NCBI RefSeq assembly: GCF_900112185.1
Contig: NZ_FOKP01000022.1
Location: forward strand, 46,818-110,817
Direction: 5' to 3'
Length of the DNA stretch: 64,000 bases
From: Allobosea sp. CRIB-10
Lineage (GTDB): Bacteria; Pseudomonadota; Alphaproteobacteria; Rhizobiales; Beijerinckiaceae
This document shows, piece after piece, positions 16,965-24,778 of this stretch (positions are counted from its first letter, which is position 1; each line of letters starts with the position of its first letter). Position numbers and translations under genes: made by a program. The notes beneath the pieces are model-generated. The model was given only the letters and a program-made list of their open reading frames with translations. It was not told the DNA's origin and ran no database searches.

Positions 16965-17942
16965 ATGCAGAAGCGTCAACCGTCCGTGAGCCGGCGGTTC
17001 GTCCTGTCCGGCATGGTGGCCATGCTGGCCTGCCCGGCGCTTGCGCAATCCTATCCCGCCAAGCCCGTCACCCTGATCGTCACCTTCGCGGCCGGCGGCG
17101 GCGTCGACGTCACCGCGCGTCTGATCGCTGAATCGCTCAGCAACATCCTCGGCCAGCGCGTCATCATCGACAATCGCGGCGGCGGCGCGACGATGACCGG
17201 CACGCAGGCCGTGACCAAGGCCGATCCCGACGGCTACATGCTGCTTGCGGCGCCGACGACGATGGTGATCAACCCGGCGCTGCGGACGAGCATGCCGTTC
17301 GACTGGCGCAGCGACCTTGTTCCGGTCGGGCTGATGGCCAAGCTGCCCTTCGTGGTGGTGACCCGGCCGAACTCGCCTGTAAATACGATGAAGGATCTGG
17401 AGGCGCTGGCGAAGAAACGGCCCGAGCCTGTCCTGTTCGCCTCGGGTGGCACAGGCACGGTCGCTCATCTCGCCGGCGAGCTCTTCGCCATGCGCACCGG
17501 CAGCAAGATGCAGCACGTGCCCTATCGCGGCGAAGGGCCCTCGCTTGCCGATGTCGCGGGTGGATCTCTCGACGTCACCTTCGCGACACTGGCCGCGGTC
17601 GCCGGGCAGGTCGAGGGCGGCTCGCTGAAGGCGCTCGGCGTCACCACCAGCGAGCGCGCCGGCTTGCTGCCGAAGGTGCCGACCGTTGCCGAGCAGGGCT
17701 ATGCCGATTTCGACGTCTCGGCCTGGGTCGGGCTGATGGCGCCGAGGGGTACACCGCCCGCGGTGACGGAGAAGCTGCGCGCCGCGCTGGCGACGGCGCT
17801 CGGCGATGCCGAATTGCAGCGCAAGCTCGCGGCCAGCGGCTCGATCCCGGCAGCGGTGGGCTTCGACTTCGACGGCTTCCTCAAGCGCGAGAGCGAGATC
17901 TGGGGCAAGGTCGTCAAGGACGCCGGCGTCAAGGTCGACTAG
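16965..17942 (+). CDS. Tripartite tricarboxylate transporter substrate-binding protein (Bug family)
   Basis: A 325-residue periplasmic protein with a signal peptide (RRFVLSGMVAMLACPALAQS) and the Bug-family fold; motifs FAAGGGVDVTAR and NRGGGATMTGTQAVTKA bind carboxylates. The start at 16965 follows AGGGAGG. No TctA/TctB membrane genes are adjacent, as is common for orphan Bug proteins that share one translocator or act as sensors. Confidence 0.86.
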   Translation: MQKRQPSVSRRFVLSGMVAMLACPALAQSYPAKPVTLIVTFAAGGGVDVTARLIAESLSNILGQRVIIDNRGGGATMTGTQAVTKADPDGYMLLAAPTTMVINPALRTSMPFDWRSDLVPVGLMAKLPFVVVTRPNSPVNTMKDLEALAKKRPEPVLFASGGTGTVAHLAGELFAMRTGSKMQHVPYRGEGPSLADVAGGSLDVTFATLAAVAGQVEGGSLKALGVTTSERAGLLPKVPTVAEQGYADFDVSAWVGLMAPRGTPPAVTEKLRAALATALGDAELQRKLAASGSIPAAVGFDFDGFLKRESEIWGKVVKDAGVKVD

Positions 17943-17955
17943 TCGGACCGTGACA

Positions 17956-18960
17956 ATGCTCGCCATCCGCAAGGTCGCTCCGGAGCCGGGGCTCGTCTGT
18001 CATGACGTCGAGGCCCCGGGCATCGACCGGAACGACGAGGTGCTGATCCGGGTCGAGGCCGCCGGCATCTGCGGCACCGATCTGCACATCGCCGACTGGA
18101 CGGCGGGCTATGAGGCGATGGCGAGCGCCATGCCGGTTACGCTCGGCCATGAATTCGCCGGCACGGTCGAGCGCGGATCGCCCGAGTGGCTCAGACGGCG
18201 CGTGGTGGTCAGGCCATCGGTGACCTGCGGACGCTGCGAAGGCTGCCGGCAGTGCGGCGAGGATGGCTGCACCGCGCGAACCGGTATCGGCATCCGCCGC
18301 GATGGTGGCTTTGCCCGGCTAGCGAGCGTGCCGGCGCGCAATTGCGTCGCCGTGCCAGAGGGGCTCGATGCGGAACTCGCGGCGCTGACCGAACCGATGA
18401 CCGTCGCGGCGCAGGCCGTGGCGCGCGCCGGCACGGTCGAAGGCAAGCGCGTGCTCGTGCTCGGCCCCGGACCGATCGGGCTCGGCGTCGCACTCTTCGC
18501 CGAGCGGGGGGGAGCCGCGGCTCTGACGATTGCCGGGCGCGACGATGCGGCGAGGCTCGCCTGCGCCCGCGCACTCGGCTTCGCCGATACCAGGGATGCA
18601 CTTGCAGGCGATGAGCCGCTGGCGCCTGCCGGCTTCGACGTGATCTTCGAAGCGACCGGCGTGCCCGAGGTCGCGAGCACGGCGCAGCGTTTGCTCGCGT
18701 CCGGCGGCACTCTCGTGATTTGCGGCATCCATGCCAAGCCGGCCAGCTTCGACCTGACGGCGATGGTGCGGCTGGAGCAGAGCGTCGTCGGCTCCTATCG
18801 CGCGCCGGTGGCGCGCTGGAGTGAGGTCGTCGCAGCGATCACAGACGAGCCCGAGCGCTTTCGCAAGCTGATCAGCCATCGCCTGCCGCTGAGCAAGGCG
18901 CTTGAGGGCTTCGCGCTGATGCGCAGCCGCACCGCGATCAAGGTGATGCTGCAGCCATGA
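17956..18960 (+). CDS. Zinc-dependent alcohol dehydrogenase (threonine/sorbitol dehydrogenase type)
   Basis: A 334-residue medium-chain dehydrogenase. Catalytic zinc ligands appear in GICGTDLH and GHEFAG; the structural zinc site has four cysteines in CGRCEGCRQCGEDGC. The NAD(P) fold reads LGPGPIGLGVAL. It overlaps the next gene by 4 bases. It probably oxidises a secondary alcohol or polyol in the pathway served by the Bug protein. Confidence 0.85.
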   Translation: MLAIRKVAPEPGLVCHDVEAPGIDRNDEVLIRVEAAGICGTDLHIADWTAGYEAMASAMPVTLGHEFAGTVERGSPEWLRRRVVVRPSVTCGRCEGCRQCGEDGCTARTGIGIRRDGGFARLASVPARNCVAVPEGLDAELAALTEPMTVAAQAVARAGTVEGKRVLVLGPGPIGLGVALFAERGGAAALTIAGRDDAARLACARALGFADTRDALAGDEPLAPAGFDVIFEATGVPEVASTAQRLLASGGTLVICGIHAKPASFDLTAMVRLEQSVVGSYRAPVARWSEVVAAITDEPERFRKLISHRLPLSKALEGFALMRSRTAIKVMLQP

Positions 18961-19568
18961 ACAGCAGCGCCTTCCTGATCTTCGCCAACGACATCGATCC
19001 GGCGCAGCGCGAGGCCTATGAGCGTTGGCATGGCGCCCATCATGTGCCGCAGCGGCTGACGGTGCCGGGCATCCTGCGCGCCACGCGCTATCAGGCCGTC
19101 GGGGACGGCTCGCCGGACTATCTCACGGTCTATGATCTCGCCGATATCGCGGTGCTCGATTCGCCGGAGTATCGCCAGCTCGCCGAGCAGCCTGATGCGG
19201 TCACGCTGGCGATGCGTCCTTCCCTGCGCAATCCGCTGCGGCTCGCCTGCCGCGCGCTGGCTGGCGCGGACCGTCCGCATGGCCGATTTCTCGTCATGAT
19301 TCGGATGCCGGACGCGAGTGCTGGACCAGTGGCTGAGGGGCTCACTGCGAGGGCAAGGGCTAGGCTCGGCAGGACCGCACCCGATGCCGGCGGGCACCCG
19401 ATCATGGGGCAGGCAAGCATGCCGCAGGAGGCTGTCGCACTTGTTTTCGCTGACGCTCCCGATGTTGCGCAGGCAATGGCCGAGGCCATGCGGGATGCAG
19501 TGCAGGCCGAGGCTCTGTCTGCTCCCGGCTCCGGCCTGATCTATGAGCGGATCGAGAGCTTTCCCTGA
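18957..19568 (+). CDS. EthD/dimeric alpha-beta barrel-like protein of unknown function
   Basis: A 203-residue protein with two similar halves; the first (YERWHGAHHVPQRLTVPGI) has the WHxxHH-type motif of small dimeric alpha/beta-barrel proteins near EthD and DUF4286. Such proteins act as decarboxylases, isomerases or monooxygenases on small acids. Its ATG overlaps the dehydrogenase stop, so it belongs to the same pathway. The exact activity is unknown. Confidence 0.65.
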   Translation: MNSSAFLIFANDIDPAQREAYERWHGAHHVPQRLTVPGILRATRYQAVGDGSPDYLTVYDLADIAVLDSPEYRQLAEQPDAVTLAMRPSLRNPLRLACRALAGADRPHGRFLVMIRMPDASAGPVAEGLTARARARLGRTAPDAGGHPIMGQASMPQEAVALVFADAPDVAQAMAEAMRDAVQAEALSAPGSGLIYERIESFP

Positions 19569-19609
19569 CCCTACCGGTTCGCTCCGAGCTGCGCAGTGGC
19601 TGAAGCTGT

Positions 19610-19628
19610 GTTATACGGTTTGTATAAC
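19610..19628. promoter_or_regulatory. Palindromic operator of the toxin-antitoxin pair
   Basis: GTTATACGGTTTGTATAAC is a perfect inverted repeat (7-base arms, 5-base spacer) ending 19 bases before the antitoxin ATG. Antitoxins of the AbrB/MazE class bind such sites to repress their own operon. Confidence 0.7.
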
Positions 19629-19647
19629 GCCGTTCAAGGAGCCCGCC

Positions 19648-19908
19648 ATGAACAAGCCCGAAAAGCCTGCCGGCGAGCAGGCCATGGTTCTGCAGGTCCG
19701 CAAGATCGGCAATTCGGTCGGCATCATCCTGCCGAAGGAATTGCTGGCGCGATTGAAGCTGGCGGAAGGCGACAAGCTGACGGTGGTCGAGCAGCCGAAC
19801 AATGGCTTCAAGGCTGTGAAGCAGACGCCCGATTTCGACAGGGCCATGGCTGCGGCCCGCCGCGGCATGAAGATTTATCATAACGCTCTGGCCGAGCTGG
19901 CCAAATGA
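19648..19908 (+). CDS. AbrB/MazE-type antitoxin
   Basis: An 86-residue protein with a swapped-hairpin AbrB DNA-binding domain (VRKIGNSVGIILPKELL, residues 19-35) and a C-terminal tail expected to wrap the toxin. It overlaps the Doc-family gene by 4 bases (ATGA), the usual antitoxin-first order. A perfect palindrome precedes it. Doc toxins are classically paired with Phd-fold antitoxins, so the AbrB fold here is a less common pairing. Confidence 0.82.
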   Translation: MNKPEKPAGEQAMVLQVRKIGNSVGIILPKELLARLKLAEGDKLTVVEQPNNGFKAVKQTPDFDRAMAAARRGMKIYHNALAELAK

Positions 19909-20300
19909 TCGAGCCCTCCTGGCTTTCGGAGGAGGTCATCATCGCGATCCACGACGAGCAGCTCGCTATCCATGGCGGCGGCGCTGGCTTGCGCGACGCC
20001 GGCATGCTGGCCTCTGCTCTGGAGCGACCGATCAACAAATGGGCTTATGAAGGCGCTGAGCTGCCAGAGCTGGCCGCGGCCTATGCCTTCGGGCTGGCAA
20101 AGAACCATCCCTTCATCGACGGCAACAAGCGCACCGCGCTGCTGGCTCTCTATGCATTCCTCTTCATCAACGATGTCGACTTCATCGTGCCGGAAGCCGA
20201 CGCCGCCGCGATCATCCTCGCGCTCGCCGCCGGCGAGGTCGAGGAGGAGGGTCTGACGCGCTGGATCCGCGACAACTGGCCGAAGGATGCGCCTGCATGA
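19905..20300 (+). CDS. doc: Doc-type Fic-domain toxin
   Basis: A 131-residue Fic/Doc protein with the active-site motif HPFIDGNKRTALLAL (residues 67-81), fitting the Doc consensus HxFx(D/N)(A/G)NKR. Doc phosphorylates elongation factor Tu and stops translation. Size and neighbour fit a type II module. Its stop overlaps the start of the downstream BKACE gene, so the toxin gene is fused into a catabolic transcript. Confidence 0.85.
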   Translation: MIEPSWLSEEVIIAIHDEQLAIHGGGAGLRDAGMLASALERPINKWAYEGAELPELAAAYAFGLAKNHPFIDGNKRTALLALYAFLFINDVDFIVPEADAAAIILALAAGEVEEEGLTRWIRDNWPKDAPA

Positions 20301-21193
20301 AAACCCCGATCTGGATCGAGGCCGCGATCAACGGCCCTTGGGGCAAGGAGCGCCAGCCCGGCATCCCGATCGCGATCCCCGACATCATCGCGGACGGGAT
20401 CGCCGCGGTCGAGGCCGGCGCGGCCATCGTTCATCTGCATGTCTACGATCTCGAGACCGGCCGCCAGCGCGACGACTGGGAGCTCTATGCACAGGCGATC
20501 GAAGGCATCAGGGCCAAGGTCGATGCGATCGTCTATCCGACCATCCCGATCCTGGGCTCTGCTTACGCTGGCGACATGATCGGCTCGGGCCGCTACACGC
20601 ATCTGGAGGAACTCGCCAAGCGCGGCCTGGTCGAATGGGGCGTGCTCGATCCCGGTTCGTGCAACTGGACGACCTTCGCCGGCATCCCAGTAGGCGAGGC
20701 CGGCTTCATCTACCAGAATCCCGGCGAGCATATCCGCGAGGGGATGGCGGTGGCTGAGAAGCACAGGATCCATCCGAGCTATGCGATCTACGAGCCCGGC
20801 TTCACCCGGCTCGGGGCTGCATTGGCCAGCGCCTATCCCGGCATGCCGACGCCGATCTACCGGCTGATGTTCTCCGACGCCTTCGCCTGGGGCTTTCCGC
20901 CGAAGCCCTATGCGCTGGAAGCCCATCTCGCACTGCTGGCCGAGTGCGCGCCGCAGGCGCCGGCGATGATCGCCGGGCTGGGCGTGGACCTCTCGGAGAT
21001 CATCGCCCCTGCGGTCGCGCGCGGCGTCCATGTCCGCGCCGGGCTGGAGGATGCGCCCTTCGGCGAGACGCGCGGCAATGCAGAGCTGATCGCCGACATG
21101 GTCCGCAAGGTCGAGGCTGCCGGTGGGCGGCCGGCGAGCGTGGCCGACGTCAGGGCGAGCCTGGCGGCGATTCCGCAAGCACGGCGCTCCTGA
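20297..21193 (+). CDS. Second beta-keto acid cleavage enzyme (BKACE family)
   Basis: A 298-residue BKACE/DUF849 protein with zinc ligands in VHLHVYD and the GLEDAPFG motif. It is only distantly similar to the copy at 7568-8440: the aspartate after HLH differs in context (VYD against ARD), so it probably acts on another beta-keto acid. The ATG overlaps the Doc stop. It belongs with the alcohol dehydrogenase and EthD-like genes upstream, separated from them by the toxin-antitoxin pair. Confidence 0.85.
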   Translation: MKTPIWIEAAINGPWGKERQPGIPIAIPDIIADGIAAVEAGAAIVHLHVYDLETGRQRDDWELYAQAIEGIRAKVDAIVYPTIPILGSAYAGDMIGSGRYTHLEELAKRGLVEWGVLDPGSCNWTTFAGIPVGEAGFIYQNPGEHIREGMAVAEKHRIHPSYAIYEPGFTRLGAALASAYPGMPTPIYRLMFSDAFAWGFPPKPYALEAHLALLAECAPQAPAMIAGLGVDLSEIIAPAVARGVHVRAGLEDAPFGETRGNAELIADMVRKVEAAGGRPASVADVRASLAAIPQARRS

Positions 21194-21267
21194 GACAGCG
21201 TGTCGGCTGGCTTTCCCCGGCGGAGCGCCTACATCGGATACAACCCGTCACTGCCTCGCGAGTCCCG

Positions 21268-22632
21268 ATGTCCGAACGCGATAGCGAAGCCAATCGATTT
21301 TCCGCCCGCGCGGCGCGCTATGCCCGCGTCGGCGCCAATGTCGGCGGGGTAGCCGCGCGGATCGCCGGCACCAAGCTGTTCGGGCTGGAGGGGCGCAACG
21401 CCACCAATGCCGAGGCGCTGGCCAAGGCGCTCGGCGGGCTGAAGGGCCCGCTGATGAAAGTGGCGCAGCTCGTCGCCACCATTCCCGACGTGGTGCCGCC
21501 CGAATACGCCGCCGAATTGCAGAAGCTGCAGTCGGAGGCGCCGCCGATGGGGGCAGCCTTCGTCAAGCGCCGCATGCAGGCCGAGCTCGGCGCGAACTGG
21601 CGCGGGCGCTTCGGCGAGTTCGATCTGAAGCCGGCTGCGGCGGCCTCGCTCGGGCAGGTGCACCGGGCGACCTCGCTGGATGGCGCCCCGCTGGCCTGCA
21701 AGCTGCAATATCCCGATATGGAATCGGCCGTGGAGGCCGATATCTCCCAGCTCGAGATCCTGTTCGGGTTGCATCGGCGCATGGGCGCAGTGATCGACAC
21801 CAGCGAGATCGCCAAGGAGATCAGCGCCCGCGTCCGCGAGGAACTCGACTACCGCCGCGAAGCAAAGCATGTCGCGCTTTACCGGCAGATGCTCGCGGCG
21901 ACGCCGGAGGTGCGCGTGCCCGATGTCGTGCCGGAGCTGTCGACACGCCGGCTCCTGACCATGGGCTGGCTCGACGGCGACAAGATTCTGAACCACAAGC
22001 AGGCGAGTCAGCAGGTCCGCGACCGGATCTCGACCGCGATGTTCCGGGCCTGGTGGCGGCCGTTCAGCCATCACGGCGTCATCCATGGCGATCCGCATCT
22101 CGGGAACTACACCGTGTTTTCCGAGGATGACACGCCGGCCGGCATCAACCTGCTCGACTATGGCTGCATCCGCATCTTTCCGCCGAGCTTCGTCGGTGGC
22201 GTGGTCGATCTCTACCGCGGCCTGCTCACTGGAGAGGAGGCCCGCGTCGTCCATGCCTATGAGGTCTGGGGCTTCAAGGGGCTGACGAAGGAGCTCATCG
22301 ACATCCTCAACATCTGGGCGCGGTTCATCTACGGGCCGCTGCTGGAGGATCGCACCCGCCGGATCGCCGAAGGCGTCAGCCCGGCCGAATATGGCCGCAA
22401 GCAGGCCTTCCAGGTCCATTCGGCGCTGAAGGCGCGCGGGCCGGTGACGGTGCCGCGCGAGTTCGTCTTCATGGACCGGGCCGCGATCGGCCTGGGGGGC
22501 GTCTTCCTGCATCTCGATGCCGAGCTGAATTTCCACCGGCTGTTTGAGCAGGAGATCGAGGATTTCAGTGTCGAGCGCGTGAGGCGCGAACAGGCCGCAG
22601 CTCTGGCTACAGCCGGGCTCGGGCATTCCTGA
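21268..22632 (+). CDS. ABC1/AarF/UbiB family atypical kinase
   Basis: A 454-residue protein of the UbiB/ADCK family, which supports ubiquinone synthesis or lipid handling. The alanine-rich loop (PAAAASLGQVHRA), catalytic region (HGVIHGDPHLGNY) and metal motif (LLDYGCIR) are present. The N-terminal KxGQ motif reads KVAQ at residues 64-67, with alanine in place of glycine. The start at 21268 is the first ATG after the BKACE stop with a plausible context. No UbiE/UbiJ genes are adjacent. Confidence 0.82.
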   Translation: MSERDSEANRFSARAARYARVGANVGGVAARIAGTKLFGLEGRNATNAEALAKALGGLKGPLMKVAQLVATIPDVVPPEYAAELQKLQSEAPPMGAAFVKRRMQAELGANWRGRFGEFDLKPAAAASLGQVHRATSLDGAPLACKLQYPDMESAVEADISQLEILFGLHRRMGAVIDTSEIAKEISARVREELDYRREAKHVALYRQMLAATPEVRVPDVVPELSTRRLLTMGWLDGDKILNHKQASQQVRDRISTAMFRAWWRPFSHHGVIHGDPHLGNYTVFSEDDTPAGINLLDYGCIRIFPPSFVGGVVDLYRGLLTGEEARVVHAYEVWGFKGLTKELIDILNIWARFIYGPLLEDRTRRIAEGVSPAEYGRKQAFQVHSALKARGPVTVPREFVFMDRAAIGLGGVFLHLDAELNFHRLFEQEIEDFSVERVRREQAAALATAGLGHS

Positions 22633-22729
22633 CGATCAGAATCGTCAATACAGTTGTGCCGCGGCACATGCCCTGCCGGAGCTGCTGCCATAAATCGCGC
22701 TGATGGCGACGCGGTTTAAATCGATTTAA

Positions 22730-22758
22730 TTGACAAGGTTCACGGTTTTTCCTTAGCG
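22730..22758 (+). promoter_or_regulatory. Candidate sigma-70 promoter of the transhydrogenase operon
   Basis: A consensus -35 TTGACA (22730-22735) is followed by a 17-base spacer and a poor -10 TTAGCG (22753-22758). A palindrome TTTAAATCGATTTAA precedes it at 22715-22729. The downstream genes run without gaps larger than 30 bases to pntB. Confidence 0.4.
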
Positions 22759-22870
22759 TCATGTTGCGGCTGCGCAGAAAATGGGCGCAGCCGCCCCGAC
22801 ACTCCGTTGCCAGACCCTTTTCAGGTGCGGTACAGGGCTTCAGGATAGGGTTGAACTCGGGACTTTTTTC

Positions 22871-23155
22871 ATGGCCGACCACGGACACGCCGCCGACATT
22901 CCGGAGATGGATTATCCGGAGCATGAGCGCACCTATGTGGGCTTCGTGCACTTCGCCGAAGTCGGCACGCTTGCTTGCCTCGCCATCGTCGCGGCGCTCG
23001 CCGTCGGCGGCACCAAGCATGCCTGGGGCACAGCCATCATCGGCACGCTGCTGACCCTGGTCGGCACCGGCGTCGGCATCGCCGCCCCGTCGATCGGCTG
23101 GCGCGCCACGCTCGTCCCCTTCGTTCTGATGCTGCTCGCGCTCCTCCTCTACTAA
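22871..23155 (+). CDS. aa3-type cytochrome c oxidase subunit IV-like membrane protein
   Basis: A 94-residue protein with a soluble N-terminus containing MDYPEHERTYVGF and two or three membrane helices after residue 35. The family (Pfam COX4_pro_2 type) is a small subunit of bacterial aa3 oxidase. It begins the pnt transcript, 20 bases before pntAA, an arrangement often seen in Hyphomicrobiales. Whether it works in the oxidase or with the transhydrogenase is unclear. Confidence 0.72.
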   Translation: MADHGHAADIPEMDYPEHERTYVGFVHFAEVGTLACLAIVAALAVGGTKHAWGTAIIGTLLTLVGTGVGIAAPSIGWRATLVPFVLMLLALLLY

Positions 23156-23175
23156 GCCCGAAAGGCCTGGCCTCC

Positions 23176-24315
23176 ATGCGCATCGCTGTCCCAGCCGAAA
23201 CGCAAGGGGCGGAGACCCGCGTCGCCGTGACGCCGGAAACCGTCCGCAAGTTCATTGGCCTCGGAGCCGATGTCGCAGTGGAGAAGGGGGCGGGCCTCGC
23301 CTCCGGCATTACGGATGGCGAGTACGAAGCGGCCGGCGCCAAGCTGGCCGGCAGCGCGGCCGAGGCGCTGGCCGGCGCCGACATCGTGCTGAAGGTGCGC
23401 CGCCCGGCCGAAGGCGAGATCGCCGGCCTGCCGGCCGGTGCGCTCGTCGTCGGGATCATGGACCCCTATGGCAGCGAGGCGCAGGTCGAGGCGCTAGCCA
23501 AGGCCAATGTCTCAGCCTTCGCCATGGAGTTCATGCCGCGCATCACCCGCGCGCAGGTGATGGACGTGCTGTCCTCGCAGGCCAATCTCGCCGGCTATCG
23601 GGCGGTGGTCGACGGCGCCGCCGAATACGGCCGGGCGCTGCCGATGATGATGACCGCGGCGGGCACCGTGCCGGCAGCGAAGATCTTCATCATGGGCGTC
23701 GGCGTCGCCGGACTGCAGGCGATCGCGACCGCGCGCCGCATGGGCGCGATCGTCACCGCGACGGACGTGCGGCCCGCCACGAAGGAACAGGTCGAGTCGC
23801 TCGGCGCCAAATTCCTCGCCGTCGAGGACGAGGAGTTCAAGCAGGCGCAGACCGCCGGCGGCTACGCCAAGGAAATGTCCAAGGAATACCAGGCCAAGCA
23901 GGCCGAGCTGACGGCGAGCCATATCGCCAAGCAGGACATCGTCATCACCACCGCGCTGATCCCCGGCCGCCCGGCGCCGAAGCTGATCTCGGCGGCGATG
24001 GTCGAGAGCATGAAGCCCGGTTCCGTGATCGTCGACCTCGCGGTCGAGCGCGGCGGCAATTGCGAGCTCGCCAAGCCGGGCGAGGTCGTGACCACGGCCA
24101 ACGGCGTCAAGATCGTCGGCCATCTCAACGTGCCCGGCCGGCTGCCGGCGACCTCGTCCAGCCTCTACGCCAAGAACCTCTTCGCCTTCGTCGAGACGCT
24201 GATCGACAAGGCCGAGAAGAAGCTCGCGGTGAACTGGGAGGACGAGCTGGTCAAGGCGACCTGCCTGACCAAAGGCGGCGCCGTCATCCATCCGAATTTC
24301 GCGGCCAAGGCCTAA
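23176..24315 (+). CDS. pntAA: NAD(P) transhydrogenase alpha subunit, part 1 (NAD-binding, PntAA)
   Basis: A 379-residue soluble domain I of proton-translocating transhydrogenase, with the NAD fold GVGVAGLQAIATARR and the RVAVTPETV N-terminal motif shared with alanine dehydrogenase. It passes hydride from NADH to NADP via domain III in PntB, using the proton gradient. The alpha subunit is split in two, as in Rhodospirillum. It is followed after 26 bases by pntAB. Confidence 0.92.
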   Translation: MRIAVPAETQGAETRVAVTPETVRKFIGLGADVAVEKGAGLASGITDGEYEAAGAKLAGSAAEALAGADIVLKVRRPAEGEIAGLPAGALVVGIMDPYGSEAQVEALAKANVSAFAMEFMPRITRAQVMDVLSSQANLAGYRAVVDGAAEYGRALPMMMTAAGTVPAAKIFIMGVGVAGLQAIATARRMGAIVTATDVRPATKEQVESLGAKFLAVEDEEFKQAQTAGGYAKEMSKEYQAKQAELTASHIAKQDIVITTALIPGRPAPKLISAAMVESMKPGSVIVDLAVERGGNCELAKPGEVVTTANGVKIVGHLNVPGRLPATSSSLYAKNLFAFVETLIDKAEKKLAVNWEDELVKATCLTKGGAVIHPNFAAKA

Positions 24316-24341
24316 AGCACTGCACAGGGGAGGGTCACGTC

Positions 24342-24773
24342 ATGGCTAATCCGGCACCCGAACAGGCGCTCGAACAGGCCCGCTCCGCCGCGGCATTGGC
24401 GAAACAGGCGGCCGAACTCGCCGAGAAATATGCCGAGCAGGCCGCTGCGGCGGCCGGCGCCGCGACCGGCGTCGACCCGACGGTCTATCGCCTCGCCATC
24501 TTCGTGCTCGCGGTCTTCGTCGGCTATTACGTCGTCTGGTCGGTGACCCCGGCGCTGCACACGCCGCTGATGTCGGTCACCAACGCGATCTCCTCGGTCA
24601 TCGTCGTCGGCGCCTTGCTGGCGGTCGGCGTCCAGGCCGCGCCCGCCATGGGCGACGGACCGCTCTGGGCCAAGGTCTTCGGCTTCATCGCGCTGATCCT
24701 GGCCTCGGTGAACATCTTCGGCGGCTTCCTCGTCACCGAGCGGATGCTCGCCATGTACAAGAAGAAGGGCTGA
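24342..24773 (+). CDS. pntAB: NAD(P) transhydrogenase alpha subunit, part 2 (membrane, PntAB)
   Basis: A 143-residue protein with an alanine-rich, helical N-terminus and about four membrane helices: the membrane portion (domain II) of the alpha subunit. The start at 24342 follows AGGGGAGGG. It lies between pntAA and pntB, 5 bases before the latter. Confidence 0.9.
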   Translation: MANPAPEQALEQARSAAALAKQAAELAEKYAEQAAAAAGAATGVDPTVYRLAIFVLAVFVGYYVVWSVTPALHTPLMSVTNAISSVIVVGALLAVGVQAAPAMGDGPLWAKVFGFIALILASVNIFGGFLVTERMLAMYKKKG

Positions 24774-24778
24774 CGCGC

